Source: Brumimicrobium sp965659845
GTDB lineage: Bacteria > Bacteroidota > Bacteroidia > Flavobacteriales_D > Crocinitomicaceae
Assembly (NCBI GenBank): GCA_965659845.1
Contig: CBFHXS010000008.1
Coordinates: forward strand, 1 to 47,155
DNA length: 47,155 nt
Direction of reading: 5' to 3'
Translations under genes and position numbers: made by a program
In this document: positions 9,746 to 14,084 of the stretch, one piece after another
Layout of the letters: each line of letters begins with the position of its first letter
How positions within the stretch are numbered: the stretch's first letter is position 1
Notes under the pieces: model-generated
Told to the model about the DNA's origin: nothing
Database searches by the model: none
Seen by the model: only the letters and a program-made list of their open reading frames with translations

Positions 9746-10285
9746 TTATTTTTTTCTGCGATAATGCATTTGAACCAATCCTGTTTCGAACTTCTCACAA
9801 GTTACCAACTCAAGATCATCCGTGGGCACTCCTCCTATAAACAAGCGTTTTCCATCACCTAAAATTGTAGGAATAACTGAAATGATAAATTCATCAATTA
9901 AGTGATTTTCCATTAACGTCTTAACAGTATGACCACCCCCATCACAATAGATGTCTTTACCCTTCTTGTTTTTAAGTTCGCTGATTAGCGATTTAATGTC
10001 TCCATCATAAAAAGTAATACCATCTTCATTCTCCAAATCTTGACGTGTAAAAACATAGCAATCTAGTGATTTGGCTTGAGGAAGTGTTCCGCCAGTTAAC
10101 TCTTTTATTACTTCAAATGTTTTTCTTCCAATAATGTAGGTGTCTATGCTATTCATTAAGGCTTCATATCCATAGTCTAATCCTTCTTTTTGGACTACTT
10201 CTAGCCATGAGAGATCATCGTCTTTCGTTGCTATGAAGCCGTCAAGGCTCATGCTGATGTATAATATTACTTTGCGACTTTTCAT
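9746..10285 (-). CDS. Dihydrofolate reductase-fold (RibD C-terminal-like) protein
   Basis: The 179-aa protein matches the DHFR/RibD_C family of small NADPH-dependent reductases. The start MKSRKVILYISMSLDGFIA is the typical first strand with the S-x-DG motif. SIDTYIIGRKTFEVI and KDIYCDGGGHTVKTLMEN correspond to the nucleotide-binding helix and glycine-rich turn, and LIDEFIISVIPTILGDGKRLF is the characteristic C-terminal strand pair. Such proteins are usually stand-alone reductases of unknown substrate; this is not the housekeeping FolA, nor a full RibD, since no deaminase domain is present. Transcription diverges from the DUF2490-like gene. Family assignment is confident and function is open. 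Confidence 0.85.
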   Translation of the reverse strand: MKSRKVILYISMSLDGFIATKDDDLSWLEVVQKEGLDYGYEALMNSIDTYIIGRKTFEVIKELTGGTLPQAKSLDCYVFTRQDLENEDGITFYDGDIKSLISELKNKKGKDIYCDGGGHTVKTLMENHLIDEFIISVIPTILGDGKRLFIGGVPTDDLELVTCEKFETGLVQMHYRRKK

Positions 10286-10321
10286 GTGTTGAATTTATAA
10301 AAAAGTCACCAACCTTTATGT

Positions 10322-10329
10322 TAAATTTG
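10322..10329 (+). promoter_or_regulatory. -7 promoter element of the DUF2490-like gene
   Basis: TAAATTTG matches TAnnTTTG and lies 20 bp upstream of the ATG at 10350, implying a leader of about 15 nt. Confidence 0.5.
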
Positions 10330-10349
10330 CGTTCTAGGTTTAAATTTAT

Positions 10350-11018
10350 ATGTGTATGCGAAAGTTTTTTTTGTTGCTCCTCTTGATAGTACCTCTATTA
10401 AGTCTTGCTCAAAGGCCAACAGATTTAGAGTTGTGGACTGGAGCAAAAGTTAATTTTAAATTCAATAAAAAACTTTCTCTAGACTTTAGAGAGCAGATCA
10501 GGTTTGACAATAATATATCTACATACAAAAAGTCATTTAGTGAACTTGGCTTAAAATATAAGGTGGGAAAAAGTTTTTCTATAAAACCTCAATATCGTTT
10601 ATCTGTAAGGCAAGGAAGTGTTTTTCGTCACAGAATAAGCTTAGATGGAAATTACAAAGCGAGTAAGAAAGGCTTTCCGTTGATTTTTAAATATCGAATT
10701 CGATTCCAACATAGATTGTTTGATCCTAAGACATATTGGAGAAATAAGCTTACACTCAAGTATAAGCTGTCAAAATTAGTGGATCCATTTGCTGCGTATG
10801 AAGTGTTCTTTAGGTTCAACGGTCGAAATGAGTTTCGAGTATCGAGATTTACCGCGGGACTTGACTGGAGGGTCTCTAAGAATTTTGAAATTACTTCCTA
10901 TTATCGACTTCAGGATGATATCTTTATTAAGAGCCCGGAAAGACAACATATAATTGGTCTGATGGTCGAATATAAAATTAGAAAGAAGAAGAAAAGAACA
11001 GCGCCCAGTTTAAAATAA
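10350..11018 (+). CDS. DUF2490-like outer-membrane protein
   Basis: The protein has 222 aa and begins with a Sec signal peptide (MRKFFLLLLLIVPLLSLAQ) cleaved after a typical Bacteroidota LAQ. The rest alternates polar and hydrophobic residues in amphipathic strands such as KLSLDFREQIRFDN and FEITSYYRLQDDIF, each rich in aromatics and basic residues. This suits a small outer-membrane beta-barrel of the DUF2490 family, whose function is not known. Translation can start at the ATG at 10350 or two codons later at 10356; the second gives the cleaner signal peptide. It is monocistronic and is followed by the first copy of a duplicated terminator block. Confidence 0.7.
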   Translation: MCMRKFFLLLLLIVPLLSLAQRPTDLELWTGAKVNFKFNKKLSLDFREQIRFDNNISTYKKSFSELGLKYKVGKSFSIKPQYRLSVRQGSVFRHRISLDGNYKASKKGFPLIFKYRIRFQHRLFDPKTYWRNKLTLKYKLSKLVDPFAAYEVFFRFNGRNEFRVSRFTAGLDWRVSKNFEITSYYRLQDDIFIKSPERQHIIGLMVEYKIRKKKKRTAPSLK

Positions 11019-11053
11019 GTCCGTTCACAAAATAGAACTAAGGTGTACAAACA

Positions 11054-11083
11054 AAAAGCTCCAGTTCTAAGGCTGGAGCTTTT
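11054..11083 (+). terminator. Rho-independent terminator after the DUF2490-like gene
   Basis: An 11-bp perfect stem, AAAAGCTCCAG with CTGGAGCTTTT, around an 8-nt loop. Its A and T flanks let it act in both directions. Confidence 0.8.
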
Positions 11084-11127
11084 CTATTTGTGAGAAATGG
11101 AAGCTCCCACAAGTTGCTTTTAATGAA

Positions 11128-11157
11128 AAAAAGCCTCCCTAAAAAGGAAGGCTTTTT
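11128..11157 (-). terminator. Terminator after the MarR-family gene
   Basis: Read on the minus strand, AAAAAGCCTTCC pairs with GGGAGGCTTTTT through one G-U pair, ending in a T run. It lies about 30 bp past the MarR stop codon. Confidence 0.7.
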
Positions 11158-11162
11158 GTACC

Positions 11163-11187
11163 CGCAATGATTAAATTGTCGAACCAA
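11163..11187. repeat. Truncated copy of the intergenic repeat found at 12621 and 12932
   Basis: CGCAATGATTA joined to AATTGTCGAACCAA matches the two ends of the repeat at 12621-12670 but lacks the ~23 bp central hairpin. It abuts the terminator block copy and ends one base before the stop codon of the MarR gene. Confidence 0.6.
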
Positions 11188-11188
11188 A

Positions 11189-11743
11189 TTAGGAACGAAT
11201 AAGCTTATTCATAGTTGATACCATACCTAGTTTATCGTTAATAGAAAGTACACTTGCAAAGCTTGCAAACTTAGCATCCACCAATGGCTTTAACCTATCC
11301 AATTCAGTTTTTCCTGCTTTGGTTATTTTAACTCTTTTAGCTCGCTTATCTTCTAAATCATTGAATTCTTCTATCAGTCCTTTAGAGAGTAAACGCTTTA
11401 TGATTTCGATTCCAGTTGGAGCTTCTAGATTATGCATTTCAATTAACTCCATTTTCCTGAAAGAATCAGCTTGCTCTAAATGCAATAGAAAACTATAACC
11501 GTCTAAAGAGGAAAGTGAAGATTCCGAGATAACCTCTTTTGTTTGTTTTTTGATGGATTTGTTCAACAAAGAAATTTGAAATGCCAACATAAGGTCTAAT
11601 TGCTCGCTGTGAACATCAGATTCATTAGCTTCAAAATACTTTCCGCTTAACCAAACAACGAAGTCTTCCATCTTTTCAGAAGTATTGGTTGCATTGAACT
11701 CTTCCACGAGATCGATCAGGCTATGTAATAGTTCCGTTTTCAT
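11189..11743 (-). CDS. MarR-family winged-helix transcription regulator
   Basis: The protein has 184 aa from the ATG at 11743 (MKTELLHSLIDLVEEFN). The longer frame to 11902 has an implausible hydrophobic N-terminus and overlaps the divergent gene. An N-terminal dimerisation helix region is followed by a winged helix: MHNLEAPTGIEIIKRLLSKGLIEEF is the recognition helix region and DLEDKRAKRVKITKAGKTEL is the wing with the family D-x-R and T-x-x-G signature. MarR proteins usually repress a divergent gene and release DNA on binding a phenolic ligand or after oxidation. The divergent neighbour encodes an ABM protein, a common MarR target. No cysteine is conspicuous, so redox sensing is not indicated. 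A TATATTTG promoter element lies at 11764-11771. Confidence 0.82.
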   Translation of the reverse strand: MKTELLHSLIDLVEEFNATNTSEKMEDFVVWLSGKYFEANESDVHSEQLDLMLAFQISLLNKSIKKQTKEVISESSLSSLDGYSFLLHLEQADSFRKMELIEMHNLEAPTGIEIIKRLLSKGLIEEFNDLEDKRAKRVKITKAGKTELDRLKPLVDAKFASFASVLSINDKLGMVSTMNKLIRS

Positions 11744-11763
11744 AATTATACAATGTTCTTGAA

Positions 11764-11771
11764 CAAATATA
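11764..11771 (-). promoter_or_regulatory. -7 promoter element of the MarR gene
   Basis: The minus strand reads TATATTTG, matching TAnnTTTG, about 20 bp upstream of the ATG at 11743. Confidence 0.45.
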
Positions 11772-11796
11772 ATTCTTTTTATTGTGTTTTTGAAAC

Positions 11797-11808
11797 AAAT
11801 ATGTATTT
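11797..11808. promoter_or_regulatory. Candidate MarR operator in the divergent promoter
   Basis: AAATA-TG-TATTT is an inverted repeat between the MarR and ABM genes. The surrounding TGAAACAAATAT also resembles GAACAAATAT at 11761-11770, giving a direct repeat ~32 bp apart. Placement suits an autoregulatory operator, but the DNA is very AT-rich, so chance is a real alternative. Confidence 0.3.
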
Positions 11809-11843
11809 TTACATCAGAAACATAGTAATAAATAAAAAATACA

Positions 11844-12176
11844 ATGAAAATGAAAGAAGCAACGTATACATTCGTATCAGTTTCCACTGCGAAACAAGGC
11901 ATGTTGGATGAATTAGTCGAGATTGCATCAGGGCCAACACGAAAAATGGATGATAAAGTTTCGGGTTTACTCGCTTATCAAGTAAGTGTAGATAAGGATA
12001 GGAACTCAGTAATAGTTTGGGCCACCTTTGATACAAAGGACACTCTGTACAATTTCTTAGAGACAGAGCAAGGAAAGGATGATCACGGTGAAAGTGAAAG
12101 CATGGAAAGTATAGCGACTTTCCAAATGTACGACTGTGTGCCCATGTCATCTCGTTTAGAACCAAAAGAAAACTAG
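11844..12176 (+). CDS. ABM-fold (dimeric alpha/beta barrel) protein
   Basis: The 110-aa cytoplasmic protein matches the antibiotic-biosynthesis-monooxygenase (ABM) fold. TYTFVSVSTAKQGMLDELVEI is the first strand and helix, LLAYQVSVDKDRNSVIVWATF the central hairpin, and TLYNFLETEQGKDDH the second helix. ABM proteins form dimers that oxidise quinone-like or heme substrates or remove aldehydes; the substrate here is unknown. It lacks the His and Asn signature of heme-degrading IsdG, as far as I can see. The divergent MarR gene probably regulates it, and the next gene begins 4 nt after its stop, so they form an operon. The start could also be the ATG two codons downstream. Confidence 0.75.
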   Translation: MKMKEATYTFVSVSTAKQGMLDELVEIASGPTRKMDDKVSGLLAYQVSVDKDRNSVIVWATFDTKDTLYNFLETEQGKDDHGESESMESIATFQMYDCVPMSSRLEPKEN

Positions 12177-12180
12177 AATT

Positions 12181-12564
12181 ATGAAGAAATTACTAATCGG
12201 AATGGTTGCGTTATCAGCCATCATTACATCATGTACTGAATCTTCAAAAGGAGATTGTGAAGAAACTGCTAATGTCGAAATTGATGCACATCATAAACAT
12301 CACGAACATCACGAACATCACGAACATCACGACAAAATCGATATGAATTCGACATATACTTTTATGTCTATTTCTACAGCCAAACCCGGGAAATTGGATG
12401 ACTTGGTTAGAATAGCGTCCTCACCAAGTGAAATGATGGATTATCTTGAAACTGAAGAAGGTCAAAATGAACACGGAGAACAAGCAGAAATGGATTCCAT
12501 AATTGAAACATTCACCATGTATGATTTATCTCCACAGTCGCAAAGGCTGATACCAAAACACTAA
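12181..12564 (+). CDS. His-rich lipoprotein with a shortened ABM-like domain
   Basis: The 127-aa protein starts with a lipoprotein signal peptide ending in IITSC (Cys18). Residues 37-50, HHKHHEHHEHHEHH, hold ten histidines and could bind Zn, Ni, Cu or Co. From residue 57 the protein is a paralogue of the gene just upstream: STYTFMSISTAKPGKLDDLVRIAS aligns with that protein's start and YLETEEGQNEHGE with its FLETEQGKDDHGE. A block of about 34 residues, which in the upstream protein holds the central beta hairpin, is missing in frame. The catalytic barrel is therefore unlikely to be intact, and a metal-binding or scaffold role is more plausible. It is co-transcribed with the ABM gene and followed by a strong terminator. 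Confidence 0.75.
   Translation: MKKLLIGMVALSAIITSCTESSKGDCEETANVEIDAHHKHHEHHEHHEHHDKIDMNSTYTFMSISTAKPGKLDDLVRIASSPSEMMDYLETEEGQNEHGEQAEMDSIIETFTMYDLSPQSQRLIPKH
12298..12333 (+). repeat. 9-bp tandem repeat encoding His-His-Glu
   Basis: Three copies of CATCACGAA are followed by CATCACGAC, with a degenerate unit CATCATAAA just before. The unit is a multiple of three, so copy-number change lengthens or shortens the His-rich segment without a frameshift. Confidence 0.9.
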
Positions 12565-12576
12565 TTGTCGAATCAA

Positions 12577-12614
12577 AAAGGCTCCGTATCACCATGATAC
12601 GGGGCTTTCTTTTT
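12577..12614 (+). terminator. Rho-independent terminator of the ABM operon
   Basis: GCTCCGTATC pairs with GATACGGGGC (one G-U) around ACCAT and is followed by TTTCTTTTT. It begins about 15 bp after the His-rich lipoprotein stop codon. Confidence 0.88.
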
Positions 12615-12620
12615 AAATGA

Positions 12621-12670
12621 ACACGCAATGATTAGCTTCTCAGCTACTTCGTGGTGTATTGTCGAACCAA
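12621..12670. repeat. Intergenic repeat, copy A
   Basis: The ~50-bp element begins ACACGCAATGATTAGC and ends GTATTGTCGAACCAA. Its centre forms TAGCT-TCTC-AGCTA, with an outer CACG/CGTG pair. It is repeated in the same orientation at 12932-12981 and in truncated form at 11163-11187. Confidence 0.75.
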
Positions 12671-12674
12671 CTTA

Positions 12675-12881
12675 CTACTTATTTTTTTTGTAAATGACCA
12701 ATCCCAGAAGAAGTGATATTATGACCGCGCCCAACAATGGTATTAAAGGAGAGATATGTGGAAATGAATTAAGTATGAACTCGACTGATAAACTTGTCAG
12801 AATTAAGTAAGCCAGCAATACTGTCACCCATAATCCGATTTTAAACCCTGTATTTCTACCAATCTTATATCTGTCCTTCAC
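12675..12881 (-). CDS. Small two-helix membrane protein, unknown
   Basis: The 68-aa frame has two clear hydrophobic segments (GLWVTVLLAYLILTSLSV and IPLLGAVIISLLLGLVIY), a short periplasmic-type loop and a basic tail (KKNK). The only in-frame start is a GTG, with a stop codon just upstream, so the start is uncertain. I recognise no family. It lies between two direct copies of an intergenic repeat (12621 and 12932), which makes it look like a small cassette. It could also be a chance frame, though the two well-formed membrane segments and basic ends argue for a gene. Confidence 0.45.
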   Translation of the reverse strand: MKDRYKIGRNTGFKIGLWVTVLLAYLILTSLSVEFILNSFPHISPLIPLLGAVIISLLLGLVIYKKNK

Positions 12882-12931
12882 GCATTAAAATTAACGAAAA
12901 TCCCGGCAATTCTACGTTATAGGACTTCAAT

Positions 12932-12981
12932 ACACGAAATGATTAGCTTCGCTGCTACTTCGTGGTGCGGTATCGAACCAG
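12932..12981. repeat. Intergenic repeat, copy B
   Basis: The element begins ACACGAAATGATTAGC and ends GGTATCGAACCAG. It carries CACGAA/TTCGTG outer arms and TAGC/GCTA inner arms. Compared with copy A the outer stem is longer and the loop differs, while both stems can still form. Confidence 0.75.
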
Positions 12982-13043
12982 ATTGACTGAAAGTTTATCC
13001 GCTTGCTTTATTATAGGAAAAGGTGAATCCTTAACTTTAGAAA

Positions 13044-13583
13044 ATGAAATATATCCAATTGGAATCGGAAAAAGCGGAAGAAGTCATAGCTCTTTTTTTT
13101 AACACTTTTAAAGCTTCTGAAAACGAAGAAGAAGCTCTTGTGGTAAGTGGACTTGTTAAGAAATATCTTCAGAATTTTCCTAGAGAAGATTTGAAGGGGT
13201 TTGTTGCTCTAGATGAAGGCCGAATTGTAGGATGCGTTTTCTTTTCGGAGTTGAATTACCTTAAAAGTAATAAGAAAGTATTTATACTTTCTCCAATGGC
13301 AGTTAAAACTGAATTTCATGGAAAAGGTATTGGACAGGCGCTCATAAGGCATGCTCATGAAGAGTTAAGAAAAGAAGGAGTGAACATAACCATGACCTAT
13401 GGAGATATCAGTTTCTATTCTAAAACAGGGTATGAATTGGTTTCAGAGGATTCAATAGCTGCTCCCCTTAAGCTGAGTTACCCAGAAGGATGGTTAGCCT
13501 ATTCTTTGGATGGAATTACTCCATTGAAGATAGAAGGTCTATCTAATTGCATACCTGAATTGGATGATCAAAATCTTTGGTAG
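13044..13583 (+). CDS. GNAT-family N-acetyltransferase
   Basis: The 179-aa cytoplasmic protein matches the GNAT fold. GRIVGCVFFSELNY is the strand pair, FILSPMAVKTEFHGKGIGQALI contains the acetyl-CoA pyrophosphate loop (consensus Q/RxxGxG/A; here FHGKGIG), and ITMTYGDISFYSKTGYELV is the C-terminal strand with the family FYxxxGY motif. The substrate is unknown; closest in style are the YhbS-like small-molecule or tRNA-associated acetyltransferases. It follows repeat copy B and is followed by terminator block copy 2, which separates it from the convergent tRNA genes. Confidence 0.85.
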   Translation: MKYIQLESEKAEEVIALFFNTFKASENEEEALVVSGLVKKYLQNFPREDLKGFVALDEGRIVGCVFFSELNYLKSNKKVFILSPMAVKTEFHGKGIGQALIRHAHEELRKEGVNITMTYGDISFYSKTGYELVSEDSIAAPLKLSYPEGWLAYSLDGITPLKIEGLSNCIPELDDQNLW

Positions 13584-13620
13584 GGTTACTATTAGTAAAT
13601 AAAAAGGTGAAACAAAAAAA

Positions 13621-13733
13621 ACAAAAAGCTCCAGTTCTAAGGCTAGAGCTTTTCTATTTGTGAGAAATGGAAGCTCCCACAAGTTGCTTTTAATGAAAAA
13701 AAGCCTCCCTAAAAAGGAAGGCTTTTGTACCCG
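13621..13733. repeat. Duplicated two-hairpin terminator block, copy 2
   Basis: It is nearly identical to 11051-11164. The first hairpin (13624-13653) serves the GNAT gene; its single base change leaves a C-A mismatch in plus-strand RNA but a tolerated U-G in minus-strand RNA. The second hairpin (13698-13727) directly follows tRNA-Leu and should end the tRNA transcript. The last six bases lie within the tRNA 3' end. Confidence 0.9.
13698..13727 (-). terminator. Terminator of the tRNA-Gly/tRNA-Leu transcript
   Basis: On the minus strand, AAAAGCCTTCC pairs with GGGAGGCTTTT and a T run follows. It starts immediately after the tRNA-Leu discriminator base. Confidence 0.8.
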
Positions 13734-13811
13734 GAGCGGGACTTGAACCCGCACGCCCCAAAGAGCACAGGATTTTAAGTCCGGCGTGTCTACCAATTCC
13801 ACCATCCGGGC
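13728..13811 (-). tRNA. tRNA-Leu (anticodon UAA)
   Basis: The 84-nt gene folds into a cloverleaf with a long variable arm typical of class II tRNAs. The acceptor stem pairs GCCCGGA with TCCGGGT through one G-U at the end, the anticodon loop is CTTAAAA, and the T-loop is GGTTCAAGTCC. CCA is not encoded. A protein-coding frame across this region is spurious. Confidence 0.97.
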
Positions 13812-13843
13812 ATGGACAGTACTGATTAATCAACTTAATCATC

Positions 13844-13861
13844 GAGCGGGAGAATGGATTA
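13844..13861. repeat. Partial copy of the tRNA-Gly 3' end
   Basis: GAGCGGGAGAATGGATTA resembles GAGCGGGAGACGGGATTC at 13889-13906, the 3' end and T-arm of the adjacent tRNA-Gly, with three differences in 18 positions. It can also pair with GATCCTCTCCC at 13872-13882 as a hairpin in the spacer between the two tRNAs. Confidence 0.4.
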
Positions 13862-13889
13862 TTTATCAATGATCCTCTCCCTTACTCTG

Positions 13890-13962
13890 AGCGGGAGACG
13901 GGATTCGAACCCGCGACCCCAACCTTGGCAAGGTTGTGCTCTACCAGCTGAGCTACTCTCGC
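13890..13962 (-). tRNA. tRNA-Gly (anticodon GCC)
   Basis: The 73-nt cloverleaf has anticodon loop TTGCCAA, a normal D-arm (GCTCAGCTGGTAGAGC) and T-arm (GCGGGTTCGAATCCCGT). The acceptor stem pairs GCGAGAG with CTCCCGC, leaving an A4-C69 mismatch where most homologues have G4-C69. The discriminator is U and CCA is not encoded. It lies upstream of tRNA-Leu in the same transcript. Confidence 0.95.
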
Positions 13963-14084
13963 TTATTTCAAAATCACAAAAGGCGTTTCTTTTGCGGGGA
14001 CAAATATAATAGGAATTTACTTTTTATCACGTTCTTCTAACGAATTAATTTTATAAGAAATTTATTGAACTGTAAATCATGTTC

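Larger units (their letters stand above)
11051..11164. repeat. Duplicated two-hairpin terminator block, copy 1
   Basis: These 114 bp match 13621-13733 with only two differences: G instead of A in the first hairpin and one extra T in a T run. The first hairpin (11054-11083) pairs AAAAGCTCCAG with CTGGAGCTTTT and can end plus-strand transcription of the DUF2490-like gene. The second (about 11128-11157) pairs AAAAAGCCT with AGGCTTTTT and is fully paired, allowing one G-U, only in minus-strand RNA, so it suits the MarR gene. The copy stops right after TACCCG, which in copy 2 is the 3' end of tRNA-Leu. Confidence 0.9.

Noticed and set aside
11744..11902. 53-residue N-terminal extension of the MarR gene
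   Set aside because: It would overlap the divergent ABM gene start and run through the promoter; MKTELLHSL at 11743 is a normal MarR beginning.
11809..12165. Minus-strand 118-aa frame opposite the ABM gene
   Set aside because: It is antisense to a clear ABM-family gene and resembles no known protein.
12298..12333. CRISPR-like short repeats
   Set aside because: The units are 9 bp with no spacers and encode a His-rich protein segment.
11163..12981. Integron attC sites separating gene cassettes
   Set aside because: The repeats lack the GTTRRRY and RYYYAAC core sites, and no integron integrase gene is present in the window.
11051..13733. Integrative element with tRNA-Leu attachment site
   Set aside because: Only six bases of the tRNA are in the repeat, the rest is terminator DNA, and no integrase gene is present; a duplication fits better.
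13539..13805. Minus-strand 88-aa coding frame
   Set aside because: It begins inside the tRNA-Leu gene and reads through the terminator block; it has no protein-like features.
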